From assembly GCA_001931535.1 (NCBI GenBank), contig CP016211.1, forward strand, positions 7,239,703-7,303,702: DNA of 64,000 bases. The letters run 5' to 3'. A program made the translations under genes and the position numbers. The stretch's first letter is position 1; each line of letters starts with the position of its first letter. The notes under the pieces were generated by a model that ran no database searches, was not told where the DNA came from, and worked only from the letters and a program-made list of their open reading frames with translations. Source of the stretch: Minicystis rosea (GTDB lineage: Bacteria; Myxococcota_A; Polyangia; Polyangiales; Polyangiaceae). Below, in pieces: positions 52,106 through 61,478 of the stretch.

Positions 52106-54913
52106 ATGAATGCTTCACGGACCCCGCGGGGCGCAAGGCGCCTCGTGGAGGGATTACTCGCGTCCGCCATCGTGGCCGGTGGGCTCGCCGCGAGCTCGCC
52201 TTCTCTTGCTTCGACTCCTTACACGCTCTTCGAGAGCGGCCAAGTCCGGCCTCTCGCGCTGTCCCCCGATCGCAAGCATCTGTTCGCCGTCAACACCCCC
52301 GACGGGCGACTCGAGATCTTCCGGGTCGAGGGGAACGGGCTCTCTCACAAGGCCTCGGTGCCGGTCGGCCTCGAGCCGGTCGCCGTGGCCGCGCGCAGCG
52401 ATGACGAGGTCTGGGTCGTCAATCACCTCTCCGACAGCGTCAGCATCGTCAAGCTCGATCCCGGCTGCTTCGGCGGGCGGGTCACGCGCACGCTGCTCGT
52501 CGGCGACGAGCCGCGAGACATCGTGTTTGCCGGCCCGGGCAAGGGCCGCGCGTTCATCACCACCGCGCACCGCGGCCAGAACAGCCCTGTCGATCCGCAG
52601 CTCGCCACGCCCGGCGTGGGCCGCGCCGACGTGTGGGTGTTCGATGCCAATCACCTGGGCAACGCCTATGGTGGCAATCCGCTCACCATCGTGAACCTGT
52701 TCAGCGACACGCCCCGCGCGCTCGCCGTCAGCCCCGATGGCAACCGCGTTTACGCCGCCGGCTTCCACACCGGCAACCGCACCACGAGCATCACCCTCAC
52801 GGCCTTCTCGCCCGAGGAGCTCGCGATCCTCCCCGGCCCGCCCACCAACGCCGCCGGCGTCCCCGCGCCGCCGACCGGCATCATCGTCCAATTCGACGGC
52901 CAACACTGGGTCGACGAGAACGGGCATGCCTGGGATGACAAGGTCCGGTTCCGGCTCCCGGACAAGGACGTCTTCGTGCTCGACGCCAACGCGAGCCCGC
53001 CCAAGCAGGTCAATGGATCCAATGGCTTCTACACCGGCGTCGGCACCGTCCTTTACAACATGGCGGTGAACCCGGTGTCGGGCCGCGTCTACGTGTCCAA
53101 CACCGAGGCGCACAACGAGGAGAGCTACGAAGGCCCGGGCGTCTTCGCGGGTCACAGCGTCCGGGGCCGCTTCGCCGAGAACCGCATCACCGTGCTCGGC
53201 CCTTCGGGCAACGTGGCGCCGCGGCATCTCAACAAGCACATCAACACCGCGTCCTGCTGCGCGCCCATCCCCAACGCCGAGAACGCGAAGAGCCTCGCGC
53301 TCCCGACGGGGATGGCCGTGAGCGGCGACGGCAAGACGCTCTACGTCGCGGCGCTCGGCTCGAGCAAGGTGGGAATCTACGCCACGGCCCAGCTGGAGAA
53401 CGACAGCTTCGTCCCGAGCACCGCCAATCAGGTCACCCTGACCGGCGGCGGGCCCACCGGGCTCGTGCTCGACGAGCAGCGGAATCGCCTCTACGTGATG
53501 ACGCGCTTCGACGACGGCATCTCCATCGTCGACACCAAGCAGCGCGCCGAGGTCGGGCACGTGAAGATGTGGAGCCCCGAGCCCCCCAGCGTCACCAAGG
53601 GCCGCCGCTTCCTTTACGATGCTTCGGTGAGCTCGAGCCACGGTGACTCGGCCTGCGCGAGCTGCCATGTCTTCGGCGACCTCGACAGCCTGGCGTGGAA
53701 CCTCGGCAATCCCGACGGTGACACCTTCACCAACCCCGGCCCCTTCGCGGTCCCGGTCACCACCAATCCATTCACGGGCGAGCCGGTCTCCTTCGAGACA
53801 CACCCCATGAAGGGCCCCATGACGACCCAGAGCCTGCGCGGCATGGCGAACCATGGGCCGATGCACTGGCGTGGAGACCGCACCGGCGGCCTCGACGAGG
53901 GCTCGGCGCAGCCGGATGGCGGAGCGTTCGACGAGCGCGCGGCGTTTCGGCAATTCCAAGGTGGTTTCACGGAGCTGCTCGGTCGCAATGCCCCCATCCC
54001 GGACGCGGACATGGAGGCGTTCACCGACTTCATCCTTCAGCTCCGGTATCCACCGAATCCGATCCGCAATCTCGACAACTCGCTGACGCCCGTTCAGCAG
54101 GCCGGGCGCGACATCTTCGTGAGCGATCGCCGGTTCGACGGCGGGGCCGCGGCCTGCACCACGTGCCACACCTTCGATCTGAACGGCAATCCGGGCGCGG
54201 ACATCCCCGGCTTCTATGGCACGAGCGGGCTCTCGACGTTCGACATCGAGCCCCAGCTCTTCAAGGTGCCTCACCTGCGCAACATGTATCAGAAGGTCGG
54301 GATGTTCGGGATGGGGCCCAATGGCTTCTTCATCTCGGATCCTTTCGTGTCCACGGGAGATCAGGTGCGCGGGTTCGGCTACTTTCACGATGGCAGCGCG
54401 GACACGGTCGCTCGCTTCCTCGGCAACATCACCTTCTCGTCCCTCGCGAGCGCCGAGGGCTTCCCGCTCGACGCCCAGGGGGCCGACATGCGCCTCAAGA
54501 TCGAAGCGTTCCTGCTCGCCTTCGACAACAACGTGGCGCCCGTCGTCGGACAACAGGTGACGTTGACGGGCCTGGGAAACAACGCTTCCGCGAACGCGCG
54601 CGTGGCGCTCTTGGAGAGCCGGGCCAGCGCGGGCGAATGCGATCTGGTGGCCAAGACCTCCCTCGGGCCGTGGGAGATTGGCTTCCTCTACCTGGGCAAT
54701 CACCGCTACCTGAGCGATCGCGACGCGGTCCCGCCGCTCGACGACGACTGGGTGCGCGCGATTGGCACCATCGGCGGCCGCTCGATCACGTACACCTGCG
54801 TTCCCCCCGGCGAAGGCGTGCGCCGCGGGCTCGATCGCGACGGCGACGGTCACTACGACGGCGACGAGCTCGCCGAAGGCAGCGATCCGGCCGATCCGAA
54901 CAGCACGCCTTGA
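52106..54913 (+). CDS. Secreted beta-propeller / di-heme cytochrome c protein
   Basis: A 935-aa exported protein with a signal peptide ending SLAS. Residues about 40-500 form a YncE-like beta-propeller with blade motifs such as RPLALSPDRKHLFAVN, RALAVSPDGNRVYAAG and TGMAVSGDGKTLYVAAL. A cytochrome c part follows, with heme sites CASCH (517-521) and CTTCH (684-688). The C-terminal tail has a Ca-binding-like LDRDGDGHYDGDELAEG motif common in surface proteins. The neighbouring divergent operon encodes iron-linked redox lipoproteins. A CcpA/MauG-like peroxidase or extracellular electron-transfer role is plausible. Confidence 0.9.
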   Translation: MNASRTPRGARRLVEGLLASAIVAGGLAASSPSLASTPYTLFESGQVRPLALSPDRKHLFAVNTPDGRLEIFRVEGNGLSHKASVPVGLEPVAVAARSDDEVWVVNHLSDSVSIVKLDPGCFGGRVTRTLLVGDEPRDIVFAGPGKGRAFITTAHRGQNSPVDPQLATPGVGRADVWVFDANHLGNAYGGNPLTIVNLFSDTPRALAVSPDGNRVYAAGFHTGNRTTSITLTAFSPEELAILPGPPTNAAGVPAPPTGIIVQFDGQHWVDENGHAWDDKVRFRLPDKDVFVLDANASPPKQVNGSNGFYTGVGTVLYNMAVNPVSGRVYVSNTEAHNEESYEGPGVFAGHSVRGRFAENRITVLGPSGNVAPRHLNKHINTASCCAPIPNAENAKSLALPTGMAVSGDGKTLYVAALGSSKVGIYATAQLENDSFVPSTANQVTLTGGGPTGLVLDEQRNRLYVMTRFDDGISIVDTKQRAEVGHVKMWSPEPPSVTKGRRFLYDASVSSSHGDSACASCHVFGDLDSLAWNLGNPDGDTFTNPGPFAVPVTTNPFTGEPVSFETHPMKGPMTTQSLRGMANHGPMHWRGDRTGGLDEGSAQPDGGAFDERAAFRQFQGGFTELLGRNAPIPDADMEAFTDFILQLRYPPNPIRNLDNSLTPVQQAGRDIFVSDRRFDGGAAACTTCHTFDLNGNPGADIPGFYGTSGLSTFDIEPQLFKVPHLRNMYQKVGMFGMGPNGFFISDPFVSTGDQVRGFGYFHDGSADTVARFLGNITFSSLASAEGFPLDAQGADMRLKIEAFLLAFDNNVAPVVGQQVTLTGLGNNASANARVALLESRASAGECDLVAKTSLGPWEIGFLYLGNHRYLSDRDAVPPLDDDWVRAIGTIGGRSITYTCVPPGEGVRRGLDRDGDGHYDGDELAEGSDPADPNSTP

Positions 54914-54921
54914 GTCGCACG

Positions 54922-54955
54922 GCGGGGTGCGGAGTCGGACGACTCGTCACCCCGC
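54922..54955. terminator. Long hairpin between convergent genes
   Basis: An outer 8-bp stem (GCGGGGTG/CACCCCGC) and an inner 6-bp stem (GAGTCG/CGACTC) are separated by a 2-by-2 internal loop. It lies 9 bases after the cytochrome c stop and overlaps the last bases of the cysteine synthase gene, so it probably acts for both. Confidence 0.7.
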
Positions 54956-55891
54956 GCGGCTCGCCGCCGTCATCCACGGCTTCGATCGATATCGATCCCA
55001 TCCATCGGGGAGCAGCGCGACGACAGGCCCGATCCCGCGTGCGGCGATGCGGAGCGCGGCGGCGACGGCCGTCCCCGCGGAGCCACCCACATAAAGCCCT
55101 TCTTCGTGCCAGAGGCGCACGGCGGTGGCGAAGCTCTCTTCGTCGCTGATGGTTTCGGCTTCGTCGATCACCGAGCGATCGAGGACGAGCGGTGGTTGCG
55201 AAGATCCGATGCCCTCGACTTGATAGGCGCCGTCGGGGCCGAGGACGCCGCTCCGCGCCCACTCCGCGAGGGCCGAGCCCTGCGGATCGGCGAGCACGAT
55301 GCGCACGTCGGGCACGCGCGCTTTGAGGAAGCGACCGACGCCCGTGATGGTGCCGCCCGTGCCCGCGCCGGCGACGAATGCGCCGATCACGCCGCCGCAT
55401 TGCGCGAGGATCTCCGGGCCGGTCGTCTCCTCGTGGATGCGTGGGTTGGCGGGGTTTTGAAATTGATCGGTGAGGAAGTAGCCGCGCTCCGCGGCGAGGC
55501 GGCGGGCGACGTTCTGGAAGTTTTCGGGATCGCTCGGCGGAGCGTTGCGCGTGATCACCACTTCGGCGCCGGCGGCGCGCAGCGCGGCGCGCTTGTCCTC
55601 GGACATCTTCTCGGGCAGCACGCACACGACGCGATAGCCGCGCACGGCCGCGACCATGGCCAAGCCGAGGCCGGTGTTGCCGGCGGTGGCTTCGATCAAC
55701 GTGGCGCCCGGCGCGAGGAGACCGCGACGCTCGGCGTCGTCGACGACCGCGAGCACGAGCCGATCTTTGACGCTCCCGCCGGGATTCATGTGCTCGCATT
55801 TGACCAGCACGGGGACGGGGAGATCACGGGCGAGGCGCGCGAGCCGGACGAGCGGTGTATGACCGATGCGATCGAGGATGGATGAGGCCAC
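54947..55891 (-). CDS. Cysteine synthase / cystathionine beta-synthase family PLP enzyme
   Basis: A 314-aa fold-type II PLP enzyme. Motifs: ILDRIGHTPLVRLARL, NPGGSVKDR with the PLP Lys42, TAGNTGLG, and GAGTGGTITGVG (phosphate loop). The segment VEGIGSSQPPLVLDRSVIDE is closer to cystathionine beta-synthase/OASS-like members than to E. coli CysK. Cysteine or cystathionine formation is likely; the exact activity is not certain. No CBS regulatory domain follows. A CysQ-like phosphatase gene 7 kb away hints at sulfur metabolism but is not linked. Confidence 0.92.
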   Translation of the reverse strand: MASSILDRIGHTPLVRLARLARDLPVPVLVKCEHMNPGGSVKDRLVLAVVDDAERRGLLAPGATLIEATAGNTGLGLAMVAAVRGYRVVCVLPEKMSEDKRAALRAAGAEVVITRNAPPSDPENFQNVARRLAAERGYFLTDQFQNPANPRIHEETTGPEILAQCGGVIGAFVAGAGTGGTITGVGRFLKARVPDVRIVLADPQGSALAEWARSGVLGPDGAYQVEGIGSSQPPLVLDRSVIDEAETISDEESFATAVRLWHEEGLYVGGSAGTAVAAALRIAARGIGPVVALLPDGWDRYRSKPWMTAASRAG

Positions 55892-56478
55892 GGGGACGGA
55901 CGAGATTACCCATCACGAGGGACGCAGGGAACGCCCCCGACACGACTCTCGTGCATCTCCCGGAATATGCAGCACCCCTCGGCATTTCACGAGATCCGTG
56001 GTGAGCGAGCGGCGCTTTTCGGGTTTCCATCCCGGGTTGTTTTTGGCATGATGACAGACGGAATCGTCAAGGCGCTCCGCACGTGATGGGGTGGAGGAGC
56101 GCCGCCGCGAGGGGGCTCGGGATCGAGCCTCGGGGCCGTCGTGCCCGCCGCGAAAGCATACGAGGGGGACCGCGAGATGCGCTCACGACATCGGCGATCG
56201 ACCATTCCAGTCGGGCTGCCCGCCGCGCGGAACGACGGGGACGAAGGTGACGTGAAAAACCGGCCCGTCACCGTCGAAACGGAGCACGCTGCCAATCTGG
56301 TCATCAATGGTCGCATCCGTCGTTGCCAAATAGGCGATCACCTCGAAAACGACAGGGACGCTCGGGAGAGATCGATATGTGTTGGGGATGATGAGCGCCC
56401 GGCCGGGACGCACTTCGAGGGACGCGTCGGTGAGATGAAGAATGGTTGTTCGGGGGGCGCCGCCGAACGTGGCTTTGG
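55892..56478. other. Divergent intergenic region
   Basis: About 590 bp between the cysteine synthase gene (minus) and the giant kinase gene (plus). Apart from the possible small gene at 56183-56413, no gene was recognised. A TTTTTGGCATGATGAC stretch at about 56040 faintly resembles a -24 element but has no -12 partner. Confidence 0.4.
56183..56413 (-). CDS. Possible small protein, about 76 aa or longer
   Basis: The frame reads VRPGRALIIPNTYRSLPSVP, then VFEVIAYLATTDATIDDQIG and LRFDGDGPVFHVTFVPV, a natural-looking hydrophobic/polar alternation. It stays open upstream past 56413 into the kinase start region, and the start codon is uncertain (a GTG at 56413 is used). No family was recognised. 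Confidence 0.35.
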   Translation of the reverse strand: MRPGRALIIPNTYRSLPSVPVVFEVIAYLATTDATIDDQIGSVLRFDGDGPVFHVTFVPVVPRGGQPDWNGRSPMS

Positions 56479-59400
56479 ATGGGCCGTCATCTCGTGAGGC
56501 CGGGAGACAAGGTGCGGCCCGGGTCCATGATCGGGAATCGATTCATCCTCGATCGCGAGGCCGGATCGGGGGGCATGGGCACGGTCTATTGTGCCTTCGA
56601 TCGCGTGACCGGAGATCCGGTGGCGATCAAGATCCTCCGCGGGCGCGATGCGGTCGACATCGAGCGGTTCGCGCGGGAGGCGGCGATCCTCGCGGAGCTC
56701 GATCACCCGGCGATCGTGCGGTACGTGGGGCACGGCACGGCCGACTCGGGCGAGCATTGGCTGGCGCTGGAGTGGCTCGACGGCGAGGATCTCGCGCACC
56801 GCCTCGTGCGCGGGCGGCTCTCGCTGTCGGAGACGCTCGTGCTCGCCCGGCGCGTCGCCGACGCGCTCGGCGCGGCCCACGCGCGCGGGATGGTGCATCG
56901 CGATCTCAAGCCTTCGAACCTGCTCCTGCCGCGAGGCGATGTGGCGGAGGTGAAGGTCGTCGATTTCGGGATCGCGCGCGTGGCCGGCGATCCGCAGCGG
57001 CTCACGTGCACGGGCGTGCTGCTCGGCACGCTCGGGTACGTGGCGCCGGAGCAGATCCAAGGGACGGGCGAGGCGGACGCGCGGGCCGACGTGTTCGCGC
57101 TCGGGTGCGTGCTCTTCGAGTGCCTCACGGGGCAGCCCGCGTTCGCGGGCGCGCACCCGATGGCGGTGCTCGCTAAGATCCTCCTCGAAGGCTCGCCGCT
57201 GCTCTGCGGGATCCGTCCCGAGGTGCCCGAGGCGCTCGACGATCTCGTGCAGCGCATGCTGGCGAAGAGGCCCAGCGAGCGCCCGCGGGACGCGGCCGAG
57301 GTCGCGGCGGAGCTGGCGGCGCTCGGCGAGATCGAGGATCCCGTGGAGACGACACCGGCGCCGCCGCGATCGGCGCGCCGCACGCTGCCCTCGATCCCGC
57401 CGCCGTCGTCGTCGCTGCCTGCGTCGCTCGGGTTGAGCGAGCGGCGGCTCGTGAGCGTGATCCTGGCGGGCCGCCTCGACGATCCGGGCGACACGCTGCC
57501 CGCGCAAGGCCAGGCCATGCCGGCGCCGGAGATCGAGCGCCTCGTCGAGCCGTTCGGCGGCCGCATCGTGCTCATCGCGGGCGAGTCGCTGGTGGTGACG
57601 ATCTGGAGCAACGGCGACGCCACCGATCGGGCCGAGCGCGCGGCGCAGTGCGCCCTCGCGCTCCAAGCGCGCGCGAAGACGGCGCCCGTGTGCGTGGTGA
57701 CGGGGCGCGGGATCCTCGCGTCCCAGCGCGTGCGCGGTGATCTGATCGATCGCGGCGTCCTGCTGTTGGAGAGCACGCGGCCCGGCGTGGTGCGTCTCGA
57801 CGAGCCCACGGCCGCGGCGCTCGGCCGGCGCTTCGACGTGGTGGAGACCAACGACGGCCTCGTGCTGCGCGGCCTGCGCCCCGACGGTGAAGGTGAGACC
57901 GTGCTCATGGGCCGGCCGGCGCCGTTCGTCGGACGCGATCGCGAGATCTCGATCCTCGAGAGCATGTACGCGGGCTGCGTGGACGAGCCGATGGCCGGCA
58001 TCGTCCTGGTGCTGGGGCCGTGCGGGGCCGGCAAATCGCGCCTGTTCAACGAGCTCGCCGAGCGGGCCGCACGTCGCGCGCCGCGACCCACCGTCCTGCT
58101 CGGACGGGGTGACTCCATCTCCGCGGGCTCGCCGTTCGGGATCGTCGCCGACGCCATCCGCCGCGCCGCGGACATCCGCGACGGAGAGCCCGGCGAGATC
58201 CGCCGGCGCAAGCTCTCGGCGCGCGTCGCGCGGCGCGTGCCGGAGCCCGCGGCGACGCGCGTGGCAGCGTTCCTCGGCGAGCTGGTGAGCACGCCGTTCC
58301 CCGATGACTGCGACGAGGCGCTGCGCGCGGCGCGCCGCGATCCGATGCTGATGGGCGACTCCATGCGCGCCGCGTGGGAGGACTTCCTCGCGGCCGAGTG
58401 CGAGCACGGGCCGGTGCTGCTCGTGCTCGAAGACCTCCATTGGGGCGACGCCGCGACGGTGCGCCTCGTCGACGGGGCGCTGCGCAACCTGCACGAGAAG
58501 CCGCTCGTGGTGCTGGCGCTGGCCCGCCCCGAGGTGCAGGCCCGCTTTCCCGGGCTCTGGTCCGAGCGCGATTTGCAGGTCGTTCGGCTCGCGCCGCTCT
58601 CGCGCCGCGCGAGCGAGGCGCTGGTGCGCGAGGCGCTCGGCGCCTCGGCGCGATCGGAGGTGGTCGCGCAGATCCTGGAGCGGAGCGGGGGCAATCCCTT
58701 CTATCTGCAGGAGCTCGTGCGCGCCGTGGCCGCGGGCCGCGGCGAGGCGCTGCCCGCCTCCGTGCTCGACGCGGTGGAGGCGCGGCTCGACGCGGAGGGG
58801 AGCGAGGCCAAGCGCATCCTTCGCGCCGCGAGCATCTTCGGGCGGCGCTTCTCGCGCGACGGCGTGGCGGCGCTGATCGGCGCCGACGTCACGCAGGTGA
58901 GCGCGTGGCTCACGCGGCTCGAAGGGCGCGAGCTCGTCGCGCCCGTGGCCGCGCCCGCGTTGCCGGGTGACGCGGACTACGCCTTCCGTCACGCGCTGGT
59001 GCGCGAGGCCGCGTATGCGACGCTCACCGACGAGGATCGCGCCCTCGGACACCACCTCGCCGGTCAATGGCTCGAGCGCACGCGGCACACCGATGCGATG
59101 GCGATGGCCACGCATTTCCGGCTCGGCCGGCGGCCGCGGCGCGCGGTGCCGTGGTACCTGCGCGCCGCGGAGCAAGCGCTCGAAGCGAGCGAGCTCGCCT
59201 CCGCCATCGAGCGCGCCACCGAGGGCCTCGCGTGCGCCGACGGCACGGTCGAAGGTGACGATCCGGCGCCGAGCCGCGAGCAACACGAGGTCATCGATCC
59301 CGACGGCGAACGGCCGCACGTCCCGCCTTGGTATTGGGCTGGGGTCCTGCGTCTGATCCAAGCCGAGGCCCACGTGTGGCGCGGTGAGCTCGTGCTCGCG

Positions 59401-60516
59401 GAGGAGCGCGGCTGGGAGGCCTCGACGCTCCTCGATCCTGGGACGGAAGCGTGGTTCCGCGCCGCCACGCAGGTGATCCTCGCCGCCGGCAAGCTCGGCA
59501 ATTTCGAGCGCGTGGAGACGTGGTCGGAGCCGGCCGCCGCGACGGCCCCGCATCCGGGCGCGGCGGACGCGCGGCTCGCGTGCATCGGGTTCTGCGCGAG
59601 CTACCTGATCTTCGGCGGGCGCTACGAGGCCGCGGATCGGCTCGTCGAGATCCTCGACGAGGCCCTCGAAGGGCCGGCTCCGCTCGATGCGCGCACGCGC
59701 GCCACCATCCATCAAGCGCAGAGCTTCCGTGCATCGGCCTCAGGCGATCTCGATGGTTGTCGGGTGGGCCTCGAGGCGGCGCTCGCCGCGTTCGAGGAGG
59801 CGGGCGATCAGCGCAACGCCTGCGCGACCCGCGCGAACCTCGGGCACATCTATGCCGAGCTCGGCGCAGACGACCGCGCCGAAGAGGTCCTGCGCGCGGC
59901 GTTTGCCGCGGCGGATCGGATGGGCCTCTGCGAGCTGGCCACGTTCGCGCAGAGCAACCTCGGTCCGGTGCTGGCGCAGCGCGGTCGCCTCGAGGATGCG
60001 CGCTTCGTGGAGCAGCGCGCGATCGAGGCGTTCCGCGCGCAGGGGGACGTGCGGCTCCTCGGCGTCGCGCAGACGTACTTGGCGCGCATCGCGCTCGTCG
60101 CCGGCGATCTCGCGGCCGCGGAGCGCGAGGCGCGCGTCGCCACCGAGACGCTCGCCGCGGTGCAGCCGCTCCGTCCCTTCGCGGCAGCGGTGCTGTCCCG
60201 CGCGCTGCGCCTGCGCGGCAAGACCGCGGAAGCGCACGCCGTCGCCGCGGAGGCCTATGCATCCATCGACGGCGGAGCGGCCATCGAAGAGGGCGAAGCG
60301 CTGGTCCGCTTGGCCCATGCGGAGGCGCTGATCGACAGCGGAGGTGACGCCGCCGAGATCGCGCAAGTGCTCTCCGCCGCGCGGGCCCGCCTCCTCGAAC
60401 GCGCCTCGCGGATCCGCGAGGCGACGTGGAGCCTTTGCTTCCTCACCGACGTGCCGGACAACGCACGCACGCTCGAGCTCTTCGCCTCGTGGGTGGAGGC
60501 GGACGGCGTGGCTTGA
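56479..60516 (+). CDS. Ser/Thr kinase fused to AAA ATPase and TPR-like domain
   Basis: A 1,345-aa regulator. The kinase domain has REAGSGGMGTVY, Lys51, HRDLKPSN (Asp142), DFG 162-164 and GTLGYVAPEQ. After a Pro/Ser linker comes a domain of about 160 residues (RLVSVILAGRL, then ALALQARAKTAPVCVVTGRG) that resembles a degenerate adenylate-cyclase-like homology domain seen in such proteins. An AAA_16/NACHT-like ATPase follows with Walker A GPCGAGKSR at about 513-521 and VLLVLEDLHWGD. The last 450 residues are TPR-like helical repeats (ACATRANLGHIYAELGADDRAEEVL). Such multidomain kinases act as signal integrators. Met at 56527 (MIGNRF) is an alternative start. Confidence 0.92.
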   Translation: MGRHLVRPGDKVRPGSMIGNRFILDREAGSGGMGTVYCAFDRVTGDPVAIKILRGRDAVDIERFAREAAILAELDHPAIVRYVGHGTADSGEHWLALEWLDGEDLAHRLVRGRLSLSETLVLARRVADALGAAHARGMVHRDLKPSNLLLPRGDVAEVKVVDFGIARVAGDPQRLTCTGVLLGTLGYVAPEQIQGTGEADARADVFALGCVLFECLTGQPAFAGAHPMAVLAKILLEGSPLLCGIRPEVPEALDDLVQRMLAKRPSERPRDAAEVAAELAALGEIEDPVETTPAPPRSARRTLPSIPPPSSSLPASLGLSERRLVSVILAGRLDDPGDTLPAQGQAMPAPEIERLVEPFGGRIVLIAGESLVVTIWSNGDATDRAERAAQCALALQARAKTAPVCVVTGRGILASQRVRGDLIDRGVLLLESTRPGVVRLDEPTAAALGRRFDVVETNDGLVLRGLRPDGEGETVLMGRPAPFVGRDREISILESMYAGCVDEPMAGIVLVLGPCGAGKSRLFNELAERAARRAPRPTVLLGRGDSISAGSPFGIVADAIRRAADIRDGEPGEIRRRKLSARVARRVPEPAATRVAAFLGELVSTPFPDDCDEALRAARRDPMLMGDSMRAAWEDFLAAECEHGPVLLVLEDLHWGDAATVRLVDGALRNLHEKPLVVLALARPEVQARFPGLWSERDLQVVRLAPLSRRASEALVREALGASARSEVVAQILERSGGNPFYLQELVRAVAAGRGEALPASVLDAVEARLDAEGSEAKRILRAASIFGRRFSRDGVAALIGADVTQVSAWLTRLEGRELVAPVAAPALPGDADYAFRHALVREAAYATLTDEDRALGHHLAGQWLERTRHTDAMAMATHFRLGRRPRRAVPWYLRAAEQALEASELASAIERATEGLACADGTVEGDDPAPSREQHEVIDPDGERPHVPPWYWAGVLRLIQAEAHVWRGELVLAEERGWEASTLLDPGTEAWFRAATQVILAAGKLGNFERVETWSEPAAATAPHPGAADARLACIGFCASYLIFGGRYEAADRLVEILDEALEGPAPLDARTRATIHQAQSFRASASGDLDGCRVGLEAALAAFEEAGDQRNACATRANLGHIYAELGADDRAEEVLRAAFAAADRMGLCELATFAQSNLGPVLAQRGRLEDARFVEQRAIEAFRAQGDVRLLGVAQTYLARIALVAGDLAAAEREARVATETLAAVQPLRPFAAAVLSRALRLRGKTAEAHAVAAEAYASIDGGAAIEEGEALVRLAHAEALIDSGGDAAEIAQVLSAARARLLERASRIREATWSLCFLTDVPDNARTLELFASWVEADGVA

Positions 60517-61266
60517 TCAGAAAACCACCTCGTAGAGCTTGCTCGCGGCTCCGGGCACGTGGATCGAGAGCGTGTCGCCGGTGAGCGACGCGCTCGCCTT
60601 CTCGCCGGTGGAGATCGGCGCCGTGCACGCGGGCTTCCCCGCGCGATCGAGGCCGCACACCATCCACAGCGATCGCGTCTCCACGGGCGTGCGCTTGTCG
60701 TGATCGGGGCCCGTGCATCCGGTGCAGACCGAGGAGGTCACGTCGTGGAGCCCGATGAGCGCGAGCACGCCGCCGCGCGGGAGCGCGACGCCGCTCGCCT
60801 CGCGGAGCGTCACCTCGGGCAGGTACATGTGCCCGGCGCCGCCGTTGATTTGATCGATCGGCTTGGGCGCGACGAACCACGCGCCCCCGTTGCCGAGCGC
60901 GAGCAGGAACGTACCCGAGCCTGCGAACCGCGGATCGCTCGCGTCCGGCGCCCGCAGGATGCGCGCGGAGAAGGGTGGCGGCGGCGCGATCGCGATCGTC
61001 GTCGCGACGCACGGCGCGCTCGGCTTGGGTCGGCCGGCCGCCTGCACCGCGGCCTCGCACGCCGCGTCGAGGGTCGCATGCGGCCCCGCGAACGTCGTGA
61101 CCGCGAGCCGCTCGCGCGCGATCGCCGGTGCGCTCGCCGCGGGCGCGCTCGCCGCAGGCGCGGACGACGCGCTCACCGCGGGGATCTGCACGGACGGCGC
61201 GCCCGCGCCCTCGGCGGCGCAGCCCAGAACGAAGAGCACGAGCGCGGCGGTGATTCGGATCTTCAT
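60517..61266 (-). CDS. Lipoprotein of unknown function, 249 aa
   Basis: Signal peptide MKIRITAALVLFVLGC with a good lipobox and a Pro/Ser/Ala linker. The body has two Cys pairs (VCTGCTG and a distant MVCGLD...ACTAP) and beta-like segments (LLALGNGGAWFV, GGVLALIGLHDVT). Its stop codon directly abuts that of the convergent kinase gene, with no spacer. Met at 61272 is equally possible. No family was recognised. Confidence 0.75.
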   Translation of the reverse strand: MKIRITAALVLFVLGCAAEGAGAPSVQIPAVSASSAPAASAPAASAPAIARERLAVTTFAGPHATLDAACEAAVQAAGRPKPSAPCVATTIAIAPPPPFSARILRAPDASDPRFAGSGTFLLALGNGGAWFVAPKPIDQINGGAGHMYLPEVTLREASGVALPRGGVLALIGLHDVTSSVCTGCTGPDHDKRTPVETRSLWMVCGLDRAGKPACTAPISTGEKASASLTGDTLSIHVPGAASKLYEVVF

Positions 61267-61478
61267 CAGCATGACGCGCGGAGATCTCAGCATGGAGCGC
61301 TCGCCTCCGCGGGAGGATTTTCGCGAGCCCGCCACCGCTTCCGCATCTCCGCGTTTCGTCTCGCCGCGTGGCTCTCCACGAAGGCGCGCTCCCCCAGCAA
61401 CGGAAACAGCTCGAGATCCAGGCTCGATCGCGCGCGGCCGGAGCGTGCCCGCCGCGCGCTCGCGACGCACGTCCTTGC

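Noticed and set aside
56040..56060. Sigma-54 promoter
   Set aside because: A TGGCAT-like half is present, but the TTGC partner at the right spacing is absent.
56338..59715. 1,125-aa open frame on the minus strand
   Set aside because: Antisense to the kinase-AAA-TPR gene; Arg/His/Glu-rich sequence with no domain. It is open only because of high GC.
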